Counted from the stretch's first letter, positions 7,056 to 15,696 are shown. The stretch is DNA of 33,783 bases from an uncultured Quadrisphaera sp. (GCA_902806005.1 CADCUY010000602.1:1-33783), one strand, 5' to 3'. The notes: generated from the letters alone by a model not told the origin. Translations and numbers: made by a program.

Positions 7056-8204
7056 TCAGGTGCACTCGATCGTGCTGAGCCCCTCCTCGGCGTCGATGGC
7101 CTCGTTGGAGCAGGTGACGCGGTTGCCGTCGACGTCCTTGACGTCGATCCCGTAGCCGGGCCCGCGCACGTCGGCGGTGTTGCCGTCGAAGGTGTTGTCG
7201 GTGCCCCAGCCGTCGACGACCTCCTGCACCTCGAAGCCGGAGCGCTCGGAGGTGGTGCCGCGGTTGGCCTGGACGAGCCACCCGTTGCCCTTGAGGTCCA
7301 CCCACGAGTCGGTGTCGTCGGCCATGCCGGCGCCGTCGAAGGTGTTGCCGTGCACCACCCCGCCGGTGGTGCCCTCCTTGATGTCGACGGCCTCGGCCGT
7401 GGTGTCGGTGATGGTGTTGGCGGTGATGACGTTGCGGTCGCTCTCGTCGGGCTCGCAGTCGCTCAGGTCGCACCAGTTGGACTCGGCGGTGCCGACGTAC
7501 ACGCCCTCGCCGAAGCGCTCCTTGCGCTGGCCGGTGTCGGAGATCGTCAGCCCGCGCACCACGTTGTCGGTGCTCCCGGTGCGCAGGTGCACCGCCTCGT
7601 CACCGATCTCGGTGACCGTCAGGTCCTGCAGCACGCTCGAGGTCGTGCCGTCGGCCATCACGCCCTTCTGGCCCTCGCGGACGGTGAACCCCACCAGCCG
7701 CCAGTGCGCCACCCCCTGCAGGTGCAGCACGAAGCCGTCGTCGGTGCCCGGGCCCTGCAGCACCGCGCCCGCCCTGCCGCACACCCACACCGGGTCGGTC
7801 TCCGTGCCGTCGGCGGAGGCGGTGAACTCGCCCTCGTACACCCCGTCGGCGAGGGTGACCAGGTCGCCCGGGCCCGCCTCGTCGAGCGCCTCCTGCAGCT
7901 CCTCGGCGTCGGTCACCTCGACGTCGCGGCCGGGGTCCCGGGCGCCGTCCGGGCAGGACACCGCGGCGGTGTCCGGCAGCCCCGCGGGCATCCGCACCGG
8001 GGCGGCCGTCGGGGCGGGGGGGCTCGCCGGCGCCGAGGACCCGGGCCGGTCGCCCCCGTCGGCGACGGGGCCGCCCGGTGGCAGCCCGCCCGGCAGGAGC
8101 GTCAGCAGCAGGACGAGGACGCCGACCGCGCTGACCGCCAGGAGCAGGGCGGTCGCGCCCACGGCCAGGCGGGCGGAGCCCACGTCGGTCAGGCGGTCGC
8201 TCAC
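7056..8204 (-). CDS. Membrane-anchored right-handed beta-helix protein
   Basis: 382 residues. An N-terminal membrane anchor (about 10-35) is followed by a Pro/Gly-rich linker and then a right-handed parallel beta-helix facing outside. The repeats carry the usual N-x-x and G-N ladders (VVHGNTFDG, DNTFDGNTA). The opening, with VTDAEELQEALDEAGPGDLVTLADGVY, resembles the start of PL6-type lyases and NosD-like proteins. Three or more Cys could form disulfides. Catalysis is not proven: possible Lys and Arg residues sit where PL6 enzymes keep theirs, but I cannot align them. The GTG start overlaps the upstream beta-helix stop as GTGA. By context it would bind, cleave or modify the polymer made by the neighbouring synthase. 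Confidence 0.8.
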   Translation of the reverse strand: MSDRLTDVGSARLAVGATALLLAVSAVGVLVLLLTLLPGGLPPGGPVADGGDRPGSSAPASPPAPTAAPVRMPAGLPDTAAVSCPDGARDPGRDVEVTDAEELQEALDEAGPGDLVTLADGVYEGEFTASADGTETDPVWVCGRAGAVLQGPGTDDGFVLHLQGVAHWRLVGFTVREGQKGVMADGTTSSVLQDLTVTEIGDEAVHLRTGSTDNVVRGLTISDTGQRKERFGEGVYVGTAESNWCDLSDCEPDESDRNVITANTITDTTAEAVDIKEGTTGGVVHGNTFDGAGMADDTDSWVDLKGNGWLVQANRGTTSERSGFEVQEVVDGWGTDNTFDGNTADVRGPGYGIDVKDVDGNRVTCSNEAIDAEEGLSTIECT

Positions 8205-9796
8205 GGGTGCCTCGGGGCCGCTCGCCGGCCGCCGCGCCGCCCGAGCAGCAGCGGACGGCGGAGGAGGGCCACCAGCAGCGGGACCCCGAGGATCAGGCCC
8301 CACAGGACCAGCAGCGGGTTCCAGCGCAGCAGCTGCTGCACCGAGGTCAGCCACGTCGTGTCCCGCTGGGTCTGACCGGCCAGCACCAGGTCGGTGGAGA
8401 CCCTGGTGGTCGGGTTCTCGCCGAGCTGGGCGCTGCCGGGCTCGGCGACGTTCACCGCGGCCCAGGCCCCGGTGATCCGGTTGCCGTCGACCTCGGCCTC
8501 GCGCACGGTGGGCAGCACGTCGACGGCGTAGCGGTAGCTGTCGGTGATGTCGTTGTCCACGACGGTGACCTCGGCCCGGTCCTTGACCCGGACCCCGACG
8601 TAGTTGTCGCGCAGGTCGTTGCCGGCGACGAGGTTGCGCTCCCCGCCCTCGATCTCGACGCCGCTGCCCTCGTTGCCGTAGGCGGTGTTGTCGATGACGA
8701 GGTTGCCGTCCGAGGGTGACAGGCGCGCGTCGCCCTCCACCGTGGTCGTCGACCGGCCGTCGTCGATCATGAAGCCGTGGCCGGCGTTGTCGAAGGAGGT
8801 GTTGCCGCGCATGACGTTGTTGTCGCAGCCGCGCGAGAAGATGAACCCGTGCCGGCCGTTCCCGCTGGCGGTGTTGCCCACGACGAGGAAGTTGTTGCTG
8901 AAGTCGTGCGGGTCGAAGCCGTACTCGTCGTTGTCGGTGAAGGCGTTGCCCGTCCAGTCCATCGCCTCGGCCTCGTGGGTGTAGGCGCCGAAGCGGTTGC
9001 GCGTGAACGTCGAGGCCGTCACCGTGCCGGTCACGGCCTCGCGGATCCTGCCCGACTCCGGCTCGGCCGAGCGGCCGCGCCAAGCGACCCCGGAGCTGGT
9101 GCCGGTGCCGAAGCCGAGGCTGTCGAAGACGGCGTGGTCGGCGTCGAAGCGCCCCGCGACCTGGAGCACGAAGGAGCGGCCGTCCGCGGTGTCCGCGTCG
9201 GGTGCGGCCGCCTCCTCGTCCCAGGAGGTGATCGAGACGGGCTGCTCCGGGGTGCCGTCGACCGTCAGGGTCCCCTGGGAGATCAGCGTGGCGAACTCCC
9301 GCGTGCTGCTGGTCAGCCGCACCACCGGGGTGGCGCCGTCGACGACCAGCGACGCCCCGCGGCCGACGTGCACGTGCGCCTCGAGCAGCACCGCCCCGTC
9401 CGGCCCGGTGGGCATGACCTCGGGGTGCAGGTCGCGCAGCTCCGCCAGGGTGTAGGGCTGGGCGCGCGGGCCGAGCACCACGGTGGGCAGCTCGCCCGGC
9501 CGGGCCGGGCCCTCCAGGGGGGCGTCGAGCCGGAAGGCCTCGACGACCGCCGAGGTGCTCAGCCGGCGGGCGATGCGGTGGCTCACCGAGTCGCGCTCGA
9601 GCTCGGCGAGCGCGACGTCGGTCGGGGTCTGGATCAGGGGCTCGTGGGGGACGGCGCCCAGCTCGGGCGGCCGTGCGGGCGGCTCGTAGGCGGCCGCCCC
9701 CACGACCAGCGCGGACGGCACCAGCAGCACCGCGAGGAGCGCGGTGACCAGGCGGCGGGCGCGGAGCTCGGCGCTGACGCCGCGGTCAGCTCGCAC
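8201..9796 (-). CDS. AlgG-like (mannuronan C5-epimerase-like) beta-helix protein, membrane anchored
   Basis: About 531 residues. There is a signal anchor near 15-36, a long right-handed beta-helix (about 130-455), and a second hydrophobic segment near 494-513 ending in a basic tail. This would hold the helix outside the membrane. Near residue 295 it reads EYGFDPHDFSNN, and soon after RHGFIFSRGCDNN. The YGxDPHD signature and a following HG-I-x-S-R element are the active-site region of mannuronan C5-epimerases (AlgG and AlgE families), where these Asp, His and Arg residues act on the uronate ring. The substrate here may be glucuronan- or hyaluronan-like rather than alginate. GTG 9796 is chosen because GAGGG precedes it; GTG 9808 is possible. 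It overlaps the synthase gene by 11-23 bp. Confidence 0.8.
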   Translation of the reverse strand: MRADRGVSAELRARRLVTALLAVLLVPSALVVGAAAYEPPARPPELGAVPHEPLIQTPTDVALAELERDSVSHRIARRLSTSAVVEAFRLDAPLEGPARPGELPTVVLGPRAQPYTLAELRDLHPEVMPTGPDGAVLLEAHVHVGRGASLVVDGATPVVRLTSSTREFATLISQGTLTVDGTPEQPVSITSWDEEAAAPDADTADGRSFVLQVAGRFDADHAVFDSLGFGTGTSSGVAWRGRSAEPESGRIREAVTGTVTASTFTRNRFGAYTHEAEAMDWTGNAFTDNDEYGFDPHDFSNNFLVVGNTASGNGRHGFIFSRGCDNNVMRGNTSFDNAGHGFMIDDGRSTTTVEGDARLSPSDGNLVIDNTAYGNEGSGVEIEGGERNLVAGNDLRDNYVGVRVKDRAEVTVVDNDITDSYRYAVDVLPTVREAEVDGNRITGAWAAVNVAEPGSAQLGENPTTRVSTDLVLAGQTQRDTTWLTSVQQLLRWNPLLVLWGLILGVPLLVALLRRPLLLGRRGGRRAAPRHP

Positions 9797-11024
9797 GGCG
9801 GCCCTCACCGGGAGCAGCCGCGACGGGGAGGCTGGCGGGGAGGACGATCTCGCCCTGGCCCTGCACCCGGCCGGCAGCCGTGCGGGTCAGCCAGCCCTGG
9901 CGGTTCATGGTCACGGCGGCCCACAGCTTGACCGGCAGGGCGACGAACGCCACGACCAGGGCCATCAGCGGGGCGAGGGCGAGGTCGCGGGGGTTCTCCC
10001 TCAGGTGCGACAGCCCGCGCAGCGACCGGCCGACCACGGCCCAGGCCAGCACCAGGGCGAGGGCGGGCCAGCCACCGCGGGTGGTCCACGCGACGCCGTA
10101 GAAGACGGCGGCGCCCATCGTCACCGGGGTCAGGAGCACCTGCAGCACCGTCACCTGCGTGATCAGCGGCTGGCGCCACAGCCACCCCTGGGCCAGAGCG
10201 GTCAGGTAGGTCCGGTAGGAGTTGCGGCTCCAGCGCACCCGCTGCCGCACGAAGGCGCTCCAGGAGTCGGGGAACATGGAGTCGGCCTGGGCCGAGGCCT
10301 GGTGCACGGTGCGGTAGCCGGAGGCCAGCACCAGCCAGGTCAGCCGGCCGTCGTCACCGGCGACGCAGTAGCGGCCCAGGAACTTCTCGTGCTCCAGCGC
10401 CGGCATCAGCGGCAGCACCACCGAGCGGCGGTAGGCGGCCGTGCGGCCCGAGAGCACCGCTACCGCGCCCCACCGCGACATCGCCGGCACGTAGTCGAGG
10501 TAGCGGGTGTTCAGCAGCCAGTACGCGACCCGCCGCCGGACGTCCGAGGACGGCAGGTGGACGTGCTGGCGCGAGCCGACGCCGCCGACCCGGGAGTCGA
10601 CGAAGGGCATCTGCAGGGCGGCCAGCGCCCCCGGCCGCCACGAGGTGTCGGAGTCGGCGAAGACCACGAGCTCGCTGGTCGCCGCCCGGACGCCCGCCCC
10701 CAGCGCACCGCGCTTGCCGGTGTGCCGCCACGGCAGCACCACGACCCGCGGCAGGTCGAGGCGGTGGAGCCTGGCCAGGAGCACCTCGTCGAGGTCGTCG
10801 ACGACGAGGATGACCTCGGTGGGGTCCTCGGCGAGCCAGGTGCGCAGGCAGCGCTCGAGGACGTCGGCGTCCTCCCGGTAGACCGGCACCACCACGGACG
10901 TGGTGGTGCGGTAGCCGTTGACCACCTCCCGGTAGCCGTGGTGCGACAGGGTGCGGCGGACCAGCCAGACCGACCAGGACAGCAGCCCGATCAGCCCGAT
11001 GGGCAGCCAGAAGGACGTGGACAC
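9786..11024 (-). CDS. Processive family 2 glycosyltransferase, hyaluronan-synthase-like
   Basis: Membrane polysaccharide synthase, 412 residues. One N-terminal membrane helix (about 5-24) precedes a cytoplasmic GT-A domain, with three or more C-terminal helices (about 285-315, 318-335, 350-372). All processive GT2 motifs are present: VVDD at 74-77, HTGKRGAL at 101-108, DSD at 124-126, SGR at 192-194, GDD at 223-225 and QRVRW at 261-265. The SGRTAAYRRS and GDDGRLTW stretches are most like hyaluronan synthases and related enzymes that use UDP-sugars. It is shorter than Alg8, and no PilZ (Alg44-like) gene is present. The GTG at 11024 follows GAGAGG. It is the first gene of the operon; the UDP-glucuronate-making gene is the last. 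Confidence 0.92.
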   Translation of the reverse strand: MSTSFWLPIGLIGLLSWSVWLVRRTLSHHGYREVVNGYRTTTSVVVPVYREDADVLERCLRTWLAEDPTEVILVVDDLDEVLLARLHRLDLPRVVVLPWRHTGKRGALGAGVRAATSELVVFADSDTSWRPGALAALQMPFVDSRVGGVGSRQHVHLPSSDVRRRVAYWLLNTRYLDYVPAMSRWGAVAVLSGRTAAYRRSVVLPLMPALEHEKFLGRYCVAGDDGRLTWLVLASGYRTVHQASAQADSMFPDSWSAFVRQRVRWSRNSYRTYLTALAQGWLWRQPLITQVTVLQVLLTPVTMGAAVFYGVAWTTRGGWPALALVLAWAVVGRSLRGLSHLRENPRDLALAPLMALVVAFVALPVKLWAAVTMNRQGWLTRTAAGRVQGQGEIVLPASLPVAAAPGEGRRAS

Positions 11025-11431
11025 GGGGGGACCTCTCGACGGATCGCGCGAAGCGGGACGCCGACGCTCGCGCCGAGCTCCTGAGCGGGCTCGCGGGTGT
11101 CGTCGACGTGATCGACGCTACGGAGGCCCCGCCGTGCGGACATCCCTCGACGGAGGGTGCCGCGGGCTCGCCGGGTCCTCCCCCGGCCCCGCCACGACCC
11201 GTACGCCGGTAGGGGCTGCGGGGGTGCCTGCCTCGGCGGGGCGCGTGCCGTCGGCCGCGTCCTCGACCCGTCCGGTGACGGCACCGGCTCGTCCCGCTCG
11301 GCACCCTCGGTGGTCGCTACTGTGGCGGGTGGGCCGTCCCCTCGCGCTCGCTCCGCCTCGGGGCCGCACCGCCTCCGCCGTGCGGTGCTCGACCGAGGGA
11401 CCCGTCACTCCCAGGAGACGACTCAGACGCC
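11025..11431. other. 407-bp divergent intergenic region
   Basis: Gene-free region between the leftward polysaccharide operon and a rightward DUF1772 gene. It should hold both promoters. Leftward, TAGCGT (forward ACGCTA, 11115-11120) is a possible -10 for the operon, leaving about 85 nt of leader. Rightward, TACTGT at 11318-11323 is a possible -10. Neither has a clear -35. A small dyad CCCTC-gacg-GAGGG lies at about 11145-11158. I see no conserved coding frame in it. Confidence 0.5.
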
Positions 11432-11881
11432 ATGATCACCACCACCAGCGGCGTCGTCATGGTCGTCAGCACGGGTCTGTGGGCGGGCGCGGTCCTGGCG
11501 ATCACCGTGGAGAGGCTCCACCGCTGGCGCGGGATGAGCGACGAGGACTACGCCGCCGACTTCCGACGGGCGACCGGCCGTGACGACCCGCTGATGCCGG
11601 TGCTCGCGGTGCTGGGCACGGCCGGCGCGGTCGTCTTCGCGCTCCGCGGGACGGGAGCGCCCACCACCCTCGCGTGGGTCGGCGCCGCCCTCGGGTCCAG
11701 TGCCGTGGTCCTGTCCCTCGTGGTCCTGGAGCCGATCCAGCGGCGGTTCCGCAAGGTCGGCCAGGGGGAGGTGCCCGTGCGCGTCGGGCACCACAGGGCG
11801 ACGTGGCGTCGCGTGCACCAGGTGCGCACGGCCCTGGCGATGGCGGCCTTCGCCGCGCTCGCCGCGGCAGCGAACCTCTGA
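11432..11881 (+). CDS. DUF1772 family small membrane protein
   Basis: 149 residues with about four hydrophobic segments (5-27, 55-72, 78-100, 128-147). The C-terminal element HRATWRRVHQVRTALAM resembles the conserved W...H..R signature of DUF1772 proteins, a family of small four-helix membrane proteins that includes anthrone-oxygenase-like members in secondary metabolism. No activity can be assigned here. The ATG is the first in a frame that opens upstream; an AGGAG lies about 14 nt before it, rather far. It converges on the NmrA-like gene with a 27-bp gap. Confidence 0.75.
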   Translation: MITTTSGVVMVVSTGLWAGAVLAITVERLHRWRGMSDEDYAADFRRATGRDDPLMPVLAVLGTAGAVVFALRGTGAPTTLAWVGAALGSSAVVLSLVVLEPIQRRFRKVGQGEVPVRVGHHRATWRRVHQVRTALAMAAFAALAAAANL

Positions 11882-11908
11882 CCGCCGCTCGTCACCGGGG
11901 CCCGTCGG

Positions 11909-12793
11909 TCACCCGGTGGTGAAGGCCTGGCGGTTCTCCTCGACGAACTCGGCGAAGCTGCGCGGCGCGCGCCCGGTGATCGCGCGGACGGTCTCGGTGA
12001 AGACGTCCCCGTCGTCCCGGCCGTGGCGCACGACGTCGCGGAACTGGTGGCGCAGGCCCGCGGCGGTGAACGCGTCGTCGCCGGTCGCGCGCAGCAGGGC
12101 GTAGAAGAGCGGGCTGGGCAGGCGCACGGAGCGCACCCGGCGCCCCAGCACCGCGCTCAGCTGGTCGGCGACGGCGGGCAGCGACAGGAGCTCGGGGCCG
12201 GTCAGCACGTGCGTGCGCCCCTCGTGGCCGCCCTCCACGAGCACCCGGACGGCGACCGCGGCGATGTCGGCGGTGTCGATCCACCCCGTGACGCCCCGGC
12301 CGCTGGTCTGCGGCAGCACGCCGCGGCGGATGCCGGCCGCGGACTCGAGGAAGTTCTGCACGAACGCCGCCGGCCGCAGCAGCGTCCAGGCGACCGGCGA
12401 CGCCTGCAGCAGCGCGTCGGTGCAGGCGGGGGCGCTCGCCCAGGGGATCGCCGAGGCGGGGTTCGCGTCGGCGGTCGAGAGGTGCACCACCCGCTGCACC
12501 CCTGCCGCCAGGGCGGCCTCGACCGCGTTGCGGCCGTGCTGGCGCTGGCTCGCACCGGGGAAGGTCAGCAGGAAGAGCCGGTCGGCACCCTCCACGGCCG
12601 CACGGAGGCTGGCCGGGTCACCGAGGTCGCCGAGCACGGCGTCGACGCCCCGGTCCCGGACGTCGTCGACCTGCTGCTGGCGACGGCACAGGGCGCGCAC
12701 CGGCTCGCCCGCGTCGGCGAGCCCGGTCACGACCTGGCGGCCGATGCCGCCCGTGGCACCGGTGACCAGGACGGCGCTGGACCGGTCGGGCAC
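11909..12793 (-). CDS. NmrA-like NAD(P)-binding atypical SDR
   Basis: 294 residues. The Rossmann start VLVTGATGGIGRQV (GATGGIG) and the body match NmrA/YtfG-type atypical short-chain dehydrogenases: a GDLGDPASL element, LFLLTFPG, STADA in place of the usual YxxxK site, and LLRPAAFVQNF. Members act as NAD(P)H-dependent quinone reductases or redox-sensing proteins; which applies here is unknown. The GTG at 12793 is the likely start. It diverges from the GH15 gene across 79 bp. Confidence 0.88.
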   Translation of the reverse strand: MPDRSSAVLVTGATGGIGRQVVTGLADAGEPVRALCRRQQQVDDVRDRGVDAVLGDLGDPASLRAAVEGADRLFLLTFPGASQRQHGRNAVEAALAAGVQRVVHLSTADANPASAIPWASAPACTDALLQASPVAWTLLRPAAFVQNFLESAAGIRRGVLPQTSGRGVTGWIDTADIAAVAVRVLVEGGHEGRTHVLTGPELLSLPAVADQLSAVLGRRVRSVRLPSPLFYALLRATGDDAFTAAGLRHQFRDVVRHGRDDGDVFTETVRAITGRAPRSFAEFVEENRQAFTTG

Positions 12794-12872
12794 GACGCCG
12801 ACCTGCGCCCGGTGTGGATCTCCTGCCGCTGGGCCGCAGACCCGTGGCCGCGGCGACGGGCATGCTGGGGCG

Positions 12873-14699
12873 GTGGACCAGACCTACACGCCGATCGCCG
12901 ACCACGGAGCCATCGGCGACCTCCGCACGGCAGCCCTGGTGGGCGCGGACGGGCGGATCGACTGGTTCTGCTGCCCCCGCTTCGACTCCCCCAGCGTCTT
13001 CGGCGCCGTCCTGGACGCCGCCCGCGGCGGGCACTGGACCATCGCCCCGGCCGGCCGGGCCGGCAGCCGCCAGTTCTACCTGCCCGACACCAACGTCCTC
13101 GTCACGCGCTTCTCGGCGGCCGGCGGCGTCGTGGAGGTGACGGACCTCATGCCCGTCCTCCGCCCGCACGACCCGGACCACCGCCAGCGCCTGGTGCGCC
13201 GGGTGAGCGCCGTCCGCGGGTCGCTGGCGATGCGTTCCACCCTCGCTCCGCGCTTCGACTACGGCCGCGCCGAGCACACCGCGACCCCGCGCGAGGGGGG
13301 AGTGCTCCTCGCAGGACCCGGCCTGACCCTCGTCCTCACCACCGAGCTCCCCGTGGAGGTGAGCGACGGGGACGTCACGGGCGCCTTCACCCTCGACGAG
13401 GGCGAGGTGGCGACCTTCGTGCTCGACGTGGTGCCCGACACGGACCCCGGGCAGCACCCGGCGAGGGGCCCGGCGGCCCCGCCGGCGGACGCGGACGCGC
13501 TGGTGACCGGCACCATCGCCTTCTGGCGCGCGTGGGTGGGGCGCTCGCGCTACGCGGGGCGGTGGCGCGAGACGGTCAACCGGTCAGCGCTGACGCTCAA
13601 GCTGCTCACCCACGAGCCGAGCGGCGCCATCGTCGCCGCCGCCACGATGGGGCTGCCCGAGGAGATCGGCGGGAGCAGGAACTGGGACTACCGCCACGTG
13701 TGGATCCGCGACGCCGCCTTCTCCCTCTACGCCCTGCTGCGCCTGGGCTTCACCGACGAGGCGGAGGCGTTCATGGACTGGCTGACCGACCGCTTCACCG
13801 CCGGTGACGCCGACGCCGACGGCGACGGGCCCCTGCGGGTGGTGTACGACATCGACGGCCGCTCCACCGCGGGCGAGGAGGTGCTCGAGCACTGGGAGGG
13901 CCACCGCGGGTCGTTCCCGGTGCGGGTGCGCAACGACGCGGCCGACCAGCTGCAGCTGGACATCTACGGCGAGCTGATCGACTCGATCTACCTGTTCAAC
14001 AAGCACGGCAAGGGCATCTCCTACGACTCCTGGCGCAGCCTGCAGGGCGTCGCGGCGTGGCTGCAGGAGAACTGGGACCGCCCCGACGAGGGCATCTGGG
14101 AGGTGCGCTCGGGACGGCGAGCGCACACCTTCTCCCGCCTGATGTGCTGGGTGGCCCTGGAGCGGATGGCCCGGATGGCCCGTCAGCGCGGCCTGCCCGG
14201 CGACGTCGCGGACTGGTCGCGCACCCGCGACCGGATCTTCGCCGACATCCTCGAGCGCTGCTGGGACCCGCAGCTGCGCGCCTTCGTGCAGTCCCCCGGC
14301 AGCGGGGTGCTCGACGCGTCGGTGCTGCTCATGCCGATGGTCAAGTTCCTGGCTCCCAACGACCCGCGCGTGGTCTCCACCCTCGCGGCCCTCGAGGACG
14401 TCCTGGTCACCGACTCCCTGGTCTTCCGCTACGACCCCGCCGCCGCGCCCGACGGGGTGGACGGCGCGGAGGGCACCTTCTCGATGTGCTCGTTCTGGTA
14501 CGTCGAGGCCCTCACCCGCACCGGCCGGCTCGAGGACGCCCGCCTGGCCCTGGAGAAGATGTTCACCTACGCCAACCCCCTCGGCCTCTACGCGGAGCAG
14601 GTGGGCCTGACCGGGGAGCAGCTGGGCAACTTCCCCCAGGCCTTCACCCACCTGTCGCTGATCAGCGCCGCGATCAACCTCGACCGCGCGCTCGGCTGA
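12873..14699 (+). CDS. GH15 family glucoamylase/trehalase-like glycoside hydrolase
   Basis: 608 residues, normal for bacterial GH15. The N-terminal beta-sandwich (about 1-230) opens with YTPIADHGAIGDLRTAALV, typical of the actinobacterial trehalase-like subgroup. The (alpha/alpha)6 barrel follows, with RNWDYRHVWIRDA near residue 270, LDIYGELIDSIYL mid-domain and EGTFSMCSFW near 533, which holds a candidate catalytic Glu. It should hydrolyse alpha-glucosides, most likely trehalose or maltodextrins, in the cytoplasm as no signal peptide is visible. The start is a GTG preceded by GGGG. Its 3' end overlaps the convergent AraC gene by 26 bp, so the two transcripts must be antisense at their ends. 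Confidence 0.93.
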   Translation: MDQTYTPIADHGAIGDLRTAALVGADGRIDWFCCPRFDSPSVFGAVLDAARGGHWTIAPAGRAGSRQFYLPDTNVLVTRFSAAGGVVEVTDLMPVLRPHDPDHRQRLVRRVSAVRGSLAMRSTLAPRFDYGRAEHTATPREGGVLLAGPGLTLVLTTELPVEVSDGDVTGAFTLDEGEVATFVLDVVPDTDPGQHPARGPAAPPADADALVTGTIAFWRAWVGRSRYAGRWRETVNRSALTLKLLTHEPSGAIVAAATMGLPEEIGGSRNWDYRHVWIRDAAFSLYALLRLGFTDEAEAFMDWLTDRFTAGDADADGDGPLRVVYDIDGRSTAGEEVLEHWEGHRGSFPVRVRNDAADQLQLDIYGELIDSIYLFNKHGKGISYDSWRSLQGVAAWLQENWDRPDEGIWEVRSGRRAHTFSRLMCWVALERMARMARQRGLPGDVADWSRTRDRIFADILERCWDPQLRAFVQSPGSGVLDASVLLMPMVKFLAPNDPRVVSTLAALEDVLVTDSLVFRYDPAAAPDGVDGAEGTFSMCSFWYVEALTRTGRLEDARLALEKMFTYANPLGLYAEQVGLTGEQLGNFPQAFTHLSLISAAINLDRALG

Positions 14700-15684
14700 C
14701 CGCTCCCGCCGAGGGCGCCGAGGACCGGGCCCCGGCTCCGGCCCTCCGCGGTCCTGACCTGGTGCGGCGGAACTCGCTGGGGTTGACGCCGCGGACGCGC
14801 TTGAAGGCGGCGCTGAAGGTGAAGGCGTCGGCGTAGCCCACGGTGCGGGCGACCTCGGCGATCGTGGCTCCCTCCCGCTCGACCAGCAGGTCCGCCGCCA
14901 GGGTCATCCGCCAGCGGGTCAGGTACGTCGACGGCGGTTCCTCGACCAGCTCGGCGAAGCGCTTGGCGAAGGTGGCGCGGGAGACCCCGACCCGGCCGGC
15001 GAGCGTCGAGACGGTCCACGGCGCAGCCGGCTCGGCGTGCAGCAGCCGCAGGGCGCGACCGACCACGGCGTCGCGGTGCGCGGCGTACCACGCCGGGGCC
15101 CCGCTGTCGGGGCGCTCGAACCACTCGCGCAGCGCGCAGACGAGCATCCAGTCCAGCAACCGGTCGAGCACCACCTGCTGGCCCGGCGCGTCGACGGCGA
15201 CCTCGGCGGCCAGCAGGTCGAGCACGGCACCCGCCGCGCCGCCGGCGTCCACGCGCAGCACGACGGGCAGCGCCCCCAGCAGCCGCTGCCCGATCTCGCC
15301 GGTCACCGGGTAGGCGCCGACGACCAGGGTGGTGGCGCCACCGCCGTCGCCCGGCGCAGGGTCGTTCCACCCGAGCCGGTGCAGGGTGCCGCCCTGGTCG
15401 GGCGTCGCGCAGTGCTCTCCGGACTCGACCGGCTCGGCCCGGGTCCCGACCTCGTCGACGAAGGTGAACCGCGCCGGGCCCCGCACGACCACCATGGCGC
15501 CCGCGGTCAGCCGCTCGGGCGGGTGACCGTCGGGGACGATCCACCCCGAGCCCTCGAGCACGGTGCACAGCGTCAGCGGGGGGCCGTCGACGAACCGCAG
15601 CGACCACGGCGCGGTCAGGGTCGAGCGGCCGAACAGCGACCCCTGGGCGCGGACGCCGCGGAACAGGTCACTGAAGGCGTCCAC
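14674..15684 (-). CDS. AraC family transcriptional regulator with cupin domain
   Basis: 336 residues. The N-terminal cupin-type ligand domain (1-190; VDAFSDLFRGVRAQG opening, LSLR-like beta strands) resembles the Cupin_6 class. The C-terminal AraC DNA-binding domain is at about 215-315, with two helix-turn-helices (LAGRVGVSRATFAKRFAEL and EVARTVGYADAFTFSAAFKRVRGVNPSEFRR). It diverges from an SDR gene, the common arrangement for this class, and a perfect 28-bp dyad lies between them. The GTG at 15684 is the only suitable start and follows TACCGT by 6 nt with no ribosome site, so a leaderless transcript is likely. The basic Ala/Arg-rich C-terminal tail is unlikely to be functional. Confidence 0.93.
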   Translation of the reverse strand: MDAFSDLFRGVRAQGSLFGRSTLTAPWSLRFVDGPPLTLCTVLEGSGWIVPDGHPPERLTAGAMVVVRGPARFTFVDEVGTRAEPVESGEHCATPDQGGTLHRLGWNDPAPGDGGGATTLVVGAYPVTGEIGQRLLGALPVVLRVDAGGAAGAVLDLLAAEVAVDAPGQQVVLDRLLDWMLVCALREWFERPDSGAPAWYAAHRDAVVGRALRLLHAEPAAPWTVSTLAGRVGVSRATFAKRFAELVEEPPSTYLTRWRMTLAADLLVEREGATIAEVARTVGYADAFTFSAAFKRVRGVNPSEFRRTRSGPRRAGAGARSSAPSAGAVSRARGRG

Positions 15685-15690
15685 ACCGAG

Positions 15691-15696
15691 ACGGTA
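15691..15696 (-). promoter_or_regulatory. Candidate leaderless -10 box (TACCGT) for the AraC gene
   Basis: TACCGT on the minus strand ends 6 nt before the GTG at 15684, and no purine-rich ribosome site exists. The spacing puts transcription start at or beside the start codon. No -35 was recognised. Confidence 0.45.
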
